This document shows, one piece after another, positions 7,825-15,077 of a stretch of 64,000 nucleotides of DNA. Origin of the DNA: Amycolatopsis bullii (GTDB taxonomy: Bacteria > Actinomycetota > Actinomycetes > Mycobacteriales > Pseudonocardiaceae); NCBI RefSeq assembly GCF_014654205.1, contig NZ_BNAW01000033.1:1-64000 (forward strand). Reading direction: 5' to 3'. Numbering within the stretch: the first letter of the stretch is position 1; the number at the start of each line of letters is the position of its first letter. Under the pieces are notes generated by a model that ran no database searches, was not told the origin of the DNA, and saw only the letters and a program-made list of their open reading frames with translations. The position numbers and the translations under genes were made by a program.

Positions 7825-9185
7825 GAGGCACCTTGGCCGGCCGGATCACCCTGGTCTGCCTGGCGGTGGCCGGGGTGGCGGTGATCGTGGCGGGGCTCGT
7901 CGGAGCCCGGCTGATCCGGACGACGGCGGACAACGCGCTGCAGTCGTCGCTGGCCGCGCAGGCCGACGTGGTGGCGTCGCAATTGGACGAAACGGGCATC
8001 GGCAACCGGCTGGGCGTCGGCAAGGTGGCCGACGTCGTGCGCGGGCAGGGCATCTCGGTGGTGGTCCGCCGTGCGGGCGGGCAGGCGCTCGGGGACGCCG
8101 TCGCCGTGCAGGCCGCCGGGAAGCTCGGGCTGGCGGCGGACCACTCGGGGCGCGTCACGGTGGCGGGGTCGCAGTACCTGGTCGAGACGCGGGTGGTCGG
8201 CACGCGCGGGGCGGCGTTCGCGCTGGTCCTGCCCGCGCGGAACGCGCAAGCGACGCAACGCGCGCTGGTGCGCAACATCCTGCTGGCCTTGGGAATCGGG
8301 TTGCTGGTGGCGGCGGTCGCCGGCTTCGTCTCGGGGCGGCTGCTGGGCCGTCCGCTGCGCCGGGCCGCCCTGGCCGCGGGCTCGCTGCGGGCGGGACGGC
8401 GGGACGTGCGGGTGCCGGTGCAGGGGCCGCGGGAGGTGGCGGAGGTGGCGGGGTCGCTGAATTCGCTGGCCGACGCGCTGGCCGTCAGCGAGGCACGGCA
8501 GCGGGAGTTCCTGCTGTCGGTGTCGCACGAGCTGCGGACGCCGCTGACGGCGGTGACGGGCTTCGCCGAGGCGATCGCGGACGGCGTCGCGTCGGGGCCC
8601 GACGCCGTCCGGGCCGGGCAGACGATCCAGCGGGAGGCGGCGCGGCTTTCGCGGCTGGTCGAGGATCTGCTGGAGCTGGCCCGGCTGGGGGCGGACGAGT
8701 TCCGGCTGGACCCGGCTCCGCTGGACCTGGCCGCGCTGGTGCGCGACTGCGCGGAGGTGTGGCAGCTGCGGTGCGCGGGTGAGGACGTCCGGCTGTCGGT
8801 TTCGGTGCCGCCGGCGCCGGTTTTCGTGGTGGCGGACGCGCGGCGGCTGCGTCAGGTGGTCGACGGGCTGGCGGAGAACGCCCTGCGCGTCACGCCTTCC
8901 GGTGCGCCGATGGTGTTCTCGCTGTCGGTGTCCGACTCGTCGGCTTCGCTGGCCGTCCGGGACGGCGGTCCCGGCTTGGCGCCCGAGGACTACCCGGTGG
9001 CGTTCGAGCGGGGGGTGCTGAACGCGCGCTACCGCGACCGCCGTCCGGTCGGCTCCGGCATCGGGCTGGCGCTGGTCCACGCCCTGGTCACCCGGATGGG
9101 CGGGACGCTGACGGCCGGGCCGGCCCCGGAAGGGGGCGCGGCGTTCACCCTCACGTTCCCCTCAGCTGCGCCGCCCGGGCGGTGA
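7821..9185 (+). CDS. HAMP-HisKA sensor histidine kinase
   Basis: 454 residues. TM1 (LVCLAVAGVAVIVAGLVGA) and TM2 (LLALGIGLLVAAVAGFVSG) flank an extracytoplasmic sensor of about 110 residues. A HAMP linker (RRAALAAGSLRAGRRDVRVP) is followed by the H-box VSHELRTPLTAVTGFAEA with His236. The HATPase domain (LRQVVDGLAENALRVTP, GSGIGLALVHALV) completes it. It partners the regulator at 7138. The 3' end overlaps the convergent SnoaL-like gene by 35 nt. Confidence 0.95.
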   Translation: MRGTLAGRITLVCLAVAGVAVIVAGLVGARLIRTTADNALQSSLAAQADVVASQLDETGIGNRLGVGKVADVVRGQGISVVVRRAGGQALGDAVAVQAAGKLGLAADHSGRVTVAGSQYLVETRVVGTRGAAFALVLPARNAQATQRALVRNILLALGIGLLVAAVAGFVSGRLLGRPLRRAALAAGSLRAGRRDVRVPVQGPREVAEVAGSLNSLADALAVSEARQREFLLSVSHELRTPLTAVTGFAEAIADGVASGPDAVRAGQTIQREAARLSRLVEDLLELARLGADEFRLDPAPLDLAALVRDCAEVWQLRCAGEDVRLSVSVPPAPVFVVADARRLRQVVDGLAENALRVTPSGAPMVFSLSVSDSSASLAVRDGGPGLAPEDYPVAFERGVLNARYRDRRPVGSGIGLALVHALVTRMGGTLTAGPAPEGGAAFTLTFPSAAPPGR

Positions 9186-9501
9186 CGTCCATGAGGGCCC
9201 AGTGCTCGACGACCCGGTCGTCGCGGACCCGGATCATGTCCATGCTGGTGACGGCGTAACCGGGGCCGGAGCTGGTGTAGCGGTTCACCGAGAACTCGCC
9301 TTCGGTGACGTTCTGCTCGATCTTCACCGTGACGTCGGCCTTCTGGTCCCACTTCGCGCGCCAGGCGTCGACGCCGTGGTGGTCGCCGGCGGTGCCGCCG
9401 CGGTGGTCGACGACGTCGGGGTCGATGTAGCGCAGGCCTTCCTCGAAGCGTCCGGCCGTCCAGAGCTCGACCAGCCGCGCGTGGACTTCTGACGGGGTCA
9501 T
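9151..9501 (-). CDS. SnoaL-like (NTF2-fold) protein
   Basis: 116 residues starting at the ATG at 9499-9501 (MTPSEVHARLVELWTAGRFEE). The ester-cyclase/SnoaL pattern is visible: a short N-terminal helix pair, YIDPDVVDHRGG, GVDAWRAKWDQ and a C-terminal beta segment (MDMIRVRDDRVVEHWALMD). Such proteins form small alpha/beta cones with a hydrophobic pocket. The substrate is unknown. It is divergent from a TetR gene across a double operator that covers its promoter, so it is very likely TetR-repressed. Confidence 0.85.
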   Translation of the reverse strand: MTPSEVHARLVELWTAGRFEEGLRYIDPDVVDHRGGTAGDHHGVDAWRAKWDQKADVTVKIEQNVTEGEFSVNRYTSSGPGYAVTSMDMIRVRDDRVVEHWALMDVTARAAQLRGT

Positions 9502-9514
9502 CGGCGCCTCCGTT

Positions 9515-9569
9515 AAGTGGGGAGTTCCCCAGTTTAGTGTCGCTAAGCTAACCGGGGAACTCCCCACTT
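9515..9569. promoter_or_regulatory. Paired TetR operator, perfect 16-bp inverted copies
   Basis: AAGTGGGGAGTTCCCC (9515-9530) and its exact reverse complement GGGGAACTCCCCACTT (9554-9569) lie 23 bp apart between the divergent SnoaL-like and TetR genes. Each copy is itself quasi-palindromic (GGGGA-GTTCCCC), as expected for a TetR dimer site. The two sites are placed to shut down both promoters. Confidence 0.85.
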
Positions 9570-9583
9570 GGCAAGGAGCACGG

Positions 9584-10135
9584 ATGCCCGCACGAGCCCG
9601 CCGGTCCGACGCCCGGGACAACCGCGCGCTCCTGCTGGCGGCGGCGCGCGAGGTGTTCACCGAAGACGGGCCCGACGCCCCACTGGACCGGATCGCCCGG
9701 CGCGCGGGCATGGGCAACGCGACGATGTACCGGCACTTCCCCAGCCGTCGCGAGCTGGTCATCGCGGTGTACGCGGGCGAAGTCGATTCGCTGATTTCGG
9801 GGGCGCGTCTCGACGCGGCCGACCCGGGCGCCGAGCTGTTCGCCTGGCTGACGGCGTTCGTCGAGCACGTCCGGACCAAGCGCGACCTCGCGTTGTCCCT
9901 GACCACCCCGGCCGGCGACCACGAGACCCTCTTCGCCCACTGGCACTCGACGGTCAACGAGACCGCCGCCGCCCTCGTCGACCGCGCGAAGGCCGCCGGC
10001 GCCATCGCCCCGGACACCGACCCGCTGGACCTGCTCCTGCTGGCCACGGGCGTCGCCCTCGCCAACGTCCCGGCCCGCACCCCCCGCCTCCTGGACCTGG
10101 TCCGCCGCAGCGTGTCATCCCCCGATCCCCAGTGA
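9584..10135 (+). CDS. TetR-family repressor
   Basis: 183 residues with an N-terminal TetR helix-turn-helix: ALLLAAAREVFTEDGPDAPL then IARRAGMGNATMYRHFPSRR. The C-terminal domain resembles the SbtR-like group (LTAFVEHVRTKRDLALSL). It most likely represses the divergent SnoaL-like gene and itself through the paired sites at 9515-9569. The TGA stop is the first three bases of the 21-bp repeat array. Confidence 0.93.
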   Translation: MPARARRSDARDNRALLLAAAREVFTEDGPDAPLDRIARRAGMGNATMYRHFPSRRELVIAVYAGEVDSLISGARLDAADPGAELFAWLTAFVEHVRTKRDLALSLTTPAGDHETLFAHWHSTVNETAAALVDRAKAAGAIAPDTDPLDLLLLATGVALANVPARTPRLLDLVRRSVSSPDPQ

Positions 10136-10452
10136 TGCCCCGCCAATCACACGTGATGCCCGCCCAATCACACGAGATACCCCTCCAGTCACGCGAACCG
10201 ACCCTTCCGGTACGCAAGCCGACCCTCCAGGTACGCAAACCGACCCTCCGGGCACGCGAATCGTCCGTCCGGGTATGCGACTTCGCCGGTCCGGTACACG
10301 AGACTCGCGTGATCGGAGGGGTATCTCGCGTGATCGGAGGGGCATCTCGCGTGATTGAGGGGGCATCACTCGTGATTGGAGGAGCATCTCGCGCACCTGG
10401 AGGGTCGGGGTGCGTGCCTGGGGCGTCGGCCTGCGTACCTGGAGGGTCGGGT
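10133..10452. repeat. Array of fifteen 21-bp units in two opposed arms
   Basis: Left arm: eight consecutive 21-bp units from 10133 to 10300, pattern like AGATACCCCTCCAGTCACGCG cut at 21 (example 10175-10195). After a 5-bp switch (10301-10305), seven 21-bp units run from 10306 to 10452 in the reverse-complement orientation (for example 10306-10326 and 10327-10347, which differ at one base). Two sub-families alternate within each arm: the GTGATTGGAGGGGCAT type and the GTACCTGGAGGGTCGG type. The array fills the whole TetR-LysR interval. Because 21 is seven codons, spurious heptapeptide-repeat reading frames appear on both strands. Confidence 0.9.
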
Positions 10453-10467
10453 GGTTAGGGTCGGGGT

Positions 10468-11373
10468 ATGGAGATGCTGCACCTGCGTTATTTCGTTGCG
10501 GTCGCCGAGGAACTGAACTTCTCCGCGGCCGCGCGGAAGCTGCACATGGCCGCGTCGCCGCTCAGCCAGCGGATCAAGGACCTGGAGCACGAACTCGGGC
10601 AGCAATTGTTCGACCGCAGCACCCACCACGTCACCCTCACCGACGCCGGGGCCGCCCTGCTTCCGCTCGCGCGGGACGTGCTCGAGCAGGTCAGCGCCAT
10701 TCCGTGGAAGCTGGCCGAGGCAACGCGGCCGCAGCGGAGCACGCTCTTCCTCGGCATGCCCGCCGGCGTGCACCCCGACCTGCGGGAACGCGTCAACGCC
10801 CTCGCCGAACGCGTCAAGCAACGGTACGAGCTCAAGCGCTGGCCCGGCACCACCGCCGATCTCGTACAGGGCGTGCACGACGGCAAGCTGGCACTCACCC
10901 TGGCCCGGCTGCCGGTCACCGATCCCGCGCTGGAACAGCTGCCCGTGATGACCGAACGGCTCGGTGCCGTGGTGCCCGCCGACCTGTTCGCCGGCCGGGA
11001 CTCCGTCAGCCTCGCCGAACTCGCCGACTTCCCGTACGTGGCCTCGCCCGAAGAAATCACGCCCGCCTATTTCGACCAGCTGGACCACCAATTGAGCGAA
11101 CTCGGCGTCAAGAAACGCATCAGGCTGACGAACACCGGTTACGGCGGCACGTCGGAAATCATCTCCAGCGGCGAAGCCTTTTCCATTTCCATGCTCGACG
11201 CCAAGAGCCCGATGCACGGCTACCGGCTCGACAACGTCACCGTGCTTCCCTTCACGGATTTCCGCCCCCAGCTGGACACCGGCCTGCTCTGGCGGCGCGA
11301 TCGCACCGACGGCGACCTGCGCGAGCTGGTCACCGCCGCACAAGAGATCTTCGCGACGCCACTCAGCACCTAG
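10468..11373 (+). CDS. LysR-family transcriptional regulator
   Basis: 301 residues. The N-terminal winged helix is MEMLHLRYFVAVAEELNFS, AAARKLHMAASPLSQRIKDL and FDRSTHHVTLTDAG. The effector-binding domain follows from about residue 90. It lies directly upstream of, and in the same direction as, the five-gene acyl/keto-acid operon, separated by 118 bp with two inverted repeats. It is the probable regulator of that operon. The repeat array ends 15 bp before its start codon, so its promoter must lie in or before the array. Confidence 0.94.
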   Translation: MEMLHLRYFVAVAEELNFSAAARKLHMAASPLSQRIKDLEHELGQQLFDRSTHHVTLTDAGAALLPLARDVLEQVSAIPWKLAEATRPQRSTLFLGMPAGVHPDLRERVNALAERVKQRYELKRWPGTTADLVQGVHDGKLALTLARLPVTDPALEQLPVMTERLGAVVPADLFAGRDSVSLAELADFPYVASPEEITPAYFDQLDHQLSELGVKKRIRLTNTGYGGTSEIISSGEAFSISMLDAKSPMHGYRLDNVTVLPFTDFRPQLDTGLLWRRDRTDGDLRELVTAAQEIFATPLST

Positions 11374-11374
11374 A

Positions 11375-11403
11375 AATGGTATGACCGCCAGAGTCGTACC
11401 ATT
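11375..11403. promoter_or_regulatory. Inverted repeat after lysR, probable operator
   Basis: AATGGTATGAC (11375-11385) and GTCGTACCATT (11393-11403) form an 11-bp inverted repeat with one mismatch and a 7-bp spacer, immediately after the LysR stop. A T-N11-A type core fits LysR binding. No T-tract follows, so an operator is more likely than a terminator. Confidence 0.6.
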
Positions 11404-11422
11404 GTTCGCATCATGATCATTC

Positions 11423-11482
11423 CCTTTCGCGCCGAACAAGCCTACGTTCGTAAGTAGAGCGAAACATCCAAGGCGCGAAAGG
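11423..11482. promoter_or_regulatory. Perfect 11-bp inverted repeat over the CoA-transferase leader
   Basis: CCTTTCGCGCC (11423-11433) and GGCGCGAAAGG (11472-11482) are exact reverse complements 38 bp apart. The right arm contains the only candidate Shine-Dalgarno sequence (AAAGGA) for the ATG at 11492. It may be a second operator, or a long-range RNA stem that masks the ribosome-binding site. Confidence 0.5.
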
Positions 11483-11491
11483 ACGGAAAAG

Positions 11492-12631
11492 ATGACGACC
11501 GGACCGCTGGACGGCGTGCGCGTGATCGACCTCTCGACCGTGGTCATGGGCCCGTACGCGGCCCAGATCCTGGGCGACCTGGGCGCCGACGTGATCAAGA
11601 TCGAGTCCCCCGCGGACACCGTGCGGGTGGGCGAGTACCGCACCACGCCGGGCATGACGGCACTGAACCTCAACGTCAACCGCAACAAGCGCAGCGTGGC
11701 CCTCAACCTCAAGGACGAGACCGAGCGCGAGCGGGCCCTCAAGCTGATCGACACGGCCGACGTGCTGATCACCAACATGCGCCCTGGCGCGCTGGCCCGC
11801 CTCGGCCTGAACTACGCCGACGTCGCCGCGCGCAACCCCCGCCTGGTCTACGCCCACGCGCAGGGCTTCCGCAGCGACTCCGACCGCGCCGGGAACGCCG
11901 CCTACGACGAGACCGTGCAGGCCTCCTCCGGCCTGGTCGACGTGGCCAACCGGGCGCTCGGCGAGCCGGTCTACCTGCCGACGATCATCGGTGACAAGGT
12001 CTCGTCGCTGACCATCGCCTACAGCGTGCTCGCCGCGCTGGTCCACCGGGACAAGACCGGCCAGGGCCAGCAGATCGAGATCCCGATGACCGACACGCTG
12101 ATCGCGTTCAACCTCGTCGAGCACCTCGCCGGGCACACCTTCGAGCCGGCCGAGAGCCCCACCGGCTTCGCGCTGTCGATGACGAAGGGCCACGCCGCGG
12201 TCCGCACCAAGGACGGCCTCGCCTGCGTCATCCCCTACAACCCGCAGAACTTCCGCGACTTCTTCGCCGCGGCCGAGCGCCCGGACCTCGCCGAGGACCC
12301 GCGCGTGAACGGCGACGCCATCAACCGCGCCGACAACGAGTGGCTGAGCGAGCAGATCGCGGCCTGCGCCCCCGCGCTGACCACCGAGGAGTGGGCCGAA
12401 GTGTGCGCCAAGCACAGCATCCCGATGGCCCCGGTGCTGGAGCTGGACAACGCCCACGAAGACCCGTACGTCCGCGACGGCCACCTGCTGGACACCGTCG
12501 AGCACCCGAGCGAGGGCACCATCCGCACGGTCGGCATCCCGGTGAAGTTCTCCGCGACGCCCGGCTCGATCCGCCGCCTGGCCCCGCTGGCCGGCCAGGA
12601 CACCGCCGAAGTCCTCGCCGAACTGGCCTGA
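11492..12631 (+). CDS. CaiB/BaiF-family (type III) CoA-transferase
   Basis: 379 residues. It has the family N-terminus LDGVRVIDLSTVVMGPYAAQ, then LGDLGADVIKIESP, NRNKRSVALNLK and the catalytic Asp at about residue 139 (AYDETVQASSG). The expected reaction is transfer of CoA between carboxylic acids, activating the substrate of the operon. First gene of a five-gene set in which the later genes are tightly packed. The acids used cannot be told from sequence. Confidence 0.92.
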   Translation: MTTGPLDGVRVIDLSTVVMGPYAAQILGDLGADVIKIESPADTVRVGEYRTTPGMTALNLNVNRNKRSVALNLKDETERERALKLIDTADVLITNMRPGALARLGLNYADVAARNPRLVYAHAQGFRSDSDRAGNAAYDETVQASSGLVDVANRALGEPVYLPTIIGDKVSSLTIAYSVLAALVHRDKTGQGQQIEIPMTDTLIAFNLVEHLAGHTFEPAESPTGFALSMTKGHAAVRTKDGLACVIPYNPQNFRDFFAAAERPDLAEDPRVNGDAINRADNEWLSEQIAACAPALTTEEWAEVCAKHSIPMAPVLELDNAHEDPYVRDGHLLDTVEHPSEGTIRTVGIPVKFSATPGSIRRLAPLAGQDTAEVLAELA

Positions 12632-12639
12632 ACCACGGT

Positions 12640-12657
12640 CACTTTCACGTGAAAGTG
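12640..12657. repeat. Perfect 18-bp palindrome
   Basis: CACTTTCACGTGAAAGTG lies in the 47-bp gap between the CoA-transferase and crotonase genes. It is fully self-complementary, so it can be a protein site (CACGTG core) or a short RNA hairpin. No U-tract follows. It may be a recurrent intergenic palindrome of the genus; that can only be tested against whole genomes. Confidence 0.6.
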
Positions 12658-12678
12658 CCCCCTGGGAAGTGAAGAGTC

Positions 12679-13428
12679 ATGAGTGAAGTACGCACCGAAC
12701 GGATCGGCGGCACCCTGCTGATCACGATCGACCGGCCCCAGGCCCGCAACGCGGTCAACGCCGCCGTCGCGACCCGGCTGGCCGCCGCCCTCGACGAACT
12801 CGAGAGCGACCCCGCCCTCCGCGCCGGCGTCCTCACCGGCGCCGAGAACACCTTCAGCGCCGGCATGGACCTCAAGGCCGCCCTCCAGGGCGAGTCCCCG
12901 GAGATCCCCGGCCGCGGGTTCGGCGGCCTGACCGAAGCCGAGCTGACCAAGCCGCTGATCGCCGCCGTCGAAGGGTTCGCCATGGGCGGCGGGTTCGAAC
13001 TGGCGCTGGGCTGCGACCTGATCGTCGCCGCGGAAGACGCCCAGTTCGGCCTCCCCGAGGTGAAGCGCGGCCTGATCGCCGCGGGCGGCGGCGTGATCCG
13101 GCTGCCGAAGCGGATCCCCCACCACCTCGCGATGGAGTTCCTGCTCACCGGCGAGCCCGTCACCGGCCGCCGCGCGGGCGAGTTGGGCCTGGTCAACCGG
13201 GTGACGCCGGCCGGCGACGCCGCCGCCGTCGCGCTCCAGCTGGCCGAAAAGCTGGCGGAGAACGCGCCCCTGGCGTTGGCCGCCGTGAAGAAGATCGTGC
13301 GCGGCTCGGAGGCGGAAGCCTTCGCCGTGCAGCGCGAAGAAACCAAGAAACTGATGCAGTCCCACGACGTCCGCGAGGGCATGACCGCCTTCGCCGAGCG
13401 CCGCGCTCCGAAGTGGACAGGCGAATGA
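12679..13428 (+). CDS. Enoyl-CoA hydratase/isomerase (crotonase family)
   Basis: 249 residues. Crotonase signatures: RPQARNAVNAAVATRL, the oxyanion segment TFSAGMDLKAALQG and AAVEGFAMGGGFELALGCDL, then PEVKRGLIAAGGGVIRLP. The first catalytic Glu of classical hydratases is not obvious in the GGGFELALGCD stretch, while the later Glu is present in LPEVKRGL. It hydrates or isomerises an enoyl-CoA. Stop and next start overlap (ATGA). Confidence 0.92.
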   Translation: MSEVRTERIGGTLLITIDRPQARNAVNAAVATRLAAALDELESDPALRAGVLTGAENTFSAGMDLKAALQGESPEIPGRGFGGLTEAELTKPLIAAVEGFAMGGGFELALGCDLIVAAEDAQFGLPEVKRGLIAAGGGVIRLPKRIPHHLAMEFLLTGEPVTGRRAGELGLVNRVTPAGDAAAVALQLAEKLAENAPLALAAVKKIVRGSEAEAFAVQREETKKLMQSHDVREGMTAFAERRAPKWTGE

Positions 13429-14171
13429 AGATCGAAGAAGTCCGGCAGCACGTGACGACCCCGCTGACCGCCCCGGCGTTCGCGCCCGTCGTCCCGCGGT
13501 TCACGAACCGCGAGTACCTCAACATTGTCTACCGCACCGACGCCGACGCCCTGCGCGCGGTCGTCCCGGAGCCGCTGCGGGTCGAAGAACCGTTGGTGCG
13601 CTTCGAAGTCATGAAGATGGGCGACGTCTCCGGCTACGGCCCGTATACCGAGTCCGGCCAGGCGATCGAGGTCAGCTTCGACGGCGAGCGCGGCGAGTAC
13701 CTGCACGCGATGTACCTCGACAACTTCCCGGCCACCGCGTCCGGGCGCGAGGTCAGCGCGTACCCGAAGACCGTCGGGAGCCCGGATCTCTATGTCGACA
13801 ACGGCGTGCTGGTGGGCACGCTCGACTACGGGACGCTGCGGGTGGCCACGGCGACCATGGGCTACAAGCACCACGAGCTGGACGCCCGCGAGGCCGAACG
13901 CCAGATCACGGTCCCGACGTTCATGCTCAAGACGATCCCCGGCTACGACGGCGCCCCGCGCGTGCAGGAGCTGGTCCGCACCGAGATCACCGACGTCGTG
14001 GTCAAGGAGGCCTACACCGGCCCCGCGCGGCTGCAGCTGTTCCAGCACGTCCTCGCGCCGCTGGCCGACCTGCCGGTGCTCGAGGTCGTCTCCGCGAGCC
14101 ACATCCTCACCGACCTGACGCTCGCCCCGGTCAAGCCGGTCTTCGACTACCTGAAGGGAGCCCAGGCATGA
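13425..14171 (+). CDS. Acetoacetate decarboxylase-family protein
   Basis: 248 residues from the ATG overlapping the crotonase stop. The catalytic Schiff-base lysine is Lys115 in EVSAYPKTVGSP, the same number and context as in the clostridial enzyme. Acetoacetate decarboxylase removes CO2 from free 3-keto acids. Its place between a crotonase and a dehydrogenase suggests a substrate larger than acetoacetate, which is inference. It shares a 4-nt overlap with each neighbour, so all three are co-translated. Confidence 0.9.
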   Translation: MKIEEVRQHVTTPLTAPAFAPVVPRFTNREYLNIVYRTDADALRAVVPEPLRVEEPLVRFEVMKMGDVSGYGPYTESGQAIEVSFDGERGEYLHAMYLDNFPATASGREVSAYPKTVGSPDLYVDNGVLVGTLDYGTLRVATATMGYKHHELDAREAERQITVPTFMLKTIPGYDGAPRVQELVRTEITDVVVKEAYTGPARLQLFQHVLAPLADLPVLEVVSASHILTDLTLAPVKPVFDYLKGAQA

Positions 14172-15076
14172 AGACCGCCGCAGTCATCGGCGCCGGCACC
14201 ATCGGCCTGTCCTGGACGGCGCTGTTCGCCCACCACGGCCTGACCGTCCGGGTCACCGACCCCCGCCCCGACCTCGCCGAAGCCGTCTCGCAGGCGCTGG
14301 CCCAGTTCGCCCCGCACCTCGGCACCACCGCCGCGGAACTGGCGAGCCGCGTGCAGATCGCCGCCGACGTCACCGAAGCCGTGCGAGACGCGGATGTCGT
14401 GCAGGAGAACGGCCCCGAGAACGTCGAGTTCAAGAAGGCCCTGTTCAAGCAGCTGGTCGAAGAAGCGCCGGAGCACGCGCTGCTGCTGAGTTCGTCGAGC
14501 GCCATCCCGTCGACGGCGTTCACCGGCGACCTGCCAGCCGCCTCCAGGGTCCTCATCGGACACCCGTTCAACCCGCCGCACCTGATCCCGCTGGTCGAGG
14601 TCGTCCCCGGCGAGCGCACCAGCGACGAGTCCGTGCAGCAGGCCGTCGACTTCTACACCTTCCTCGGCCGCACGCCGGTCGTGGAGCGCAAGGAGATCGC
14701 CGGGTTCGTCGGCAACCGGCTGCAGAACGCGCTGAGCCGTGAGGCGATCTACCTCGTCGAGCAGGGGGTCGTCACGCCCGAGGACCTCGACAAGGTGATC
14801 ACGAACTCGCTCGGCATCCGCTGGGCCACGGTCGGGCCGTTCCTCGGCTCGCACCTCGGCGGTGGCCCCGGTGGCTACCGGCACATGGCCGAGCACATCG
14901 GCAAGTCCATGAAGAAGATGTGGGCCGGCCTGGGCAACCCCAGTCAGAGCCCCGAAGAGCAGGAACAGCTCATCGAAGCTGTCGAAAAGGCTTACGGCTC
15001 CTCCACGTACTCGGAACTCGCCGAGACGCGCGACCGCAAGCAGCTCGCTGTCCTGAAGGCATTGGAGGAGAACTGA
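14168..15076 (+). CDS. 3-hydroxyacid/3-hydroxyacyl-CoA dehydrogenase family
   Basis: 302 residues. The NAD-binding motif is AAVIGAGTIGLSW. The body matches the lambda-crystallin/L-gulonate 3-dehydrogenase and carnitine dehydrogenase branch: QENGPENVEFKKALF, LLSSSSAIPSTAF, GHPFNPPHLIPLVEVVPG, KEIAGFVGNRLQNA and SLGIRWATVGPF. That branch often oxidises free 3-hydroxy acids rather than CoA esters, which fits the decarboxylase encoded just before it. Catalytic His is in GHPFNPP. Confidence 0.9.
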   Translation: MKTAAVIGAGTIGLSWTALFAHHGLTVRVTDPRPDLAEAVSQALAQFAPHLGTTAAELASRVQIAADVTEAVRDADVVQENGPENVEFKKALFKQLVEEAPEHALLLSSSSAIPSTAFTGDLPAASRVLIGHPFNPPHLIPLVEVVPGERTSDESVQQAVDFYTFLGRTPVVERKEIAGFVGNRLQNALSREAIYLVEQGVVTPEDLDKVITNSLGIRWATVGPFLGSHLGGGPGGYRHMAEHIGKSMKKMWAGLGNPSQSPEEQEQLIEAVEKAYGSSTYSELAETRDRKQLAVLKALEEN

Positions 15077-15077
15077 C

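Noticed and set aside
7446..9080. A 544-residue minus-strand open frame
   Set aside because: Antisense to the OmpR-type regulator and its kinase; no recognisable domain.
10133..10452. Possible CRISPR array or heptapeptide-repeat gene
   Set aside because: Units are contiguous 21-mers with no spacers and change orientation midway; the repeat-rich reading frames on both strands are a by-product of the 21-bp period and lack ribosome-binding sites.
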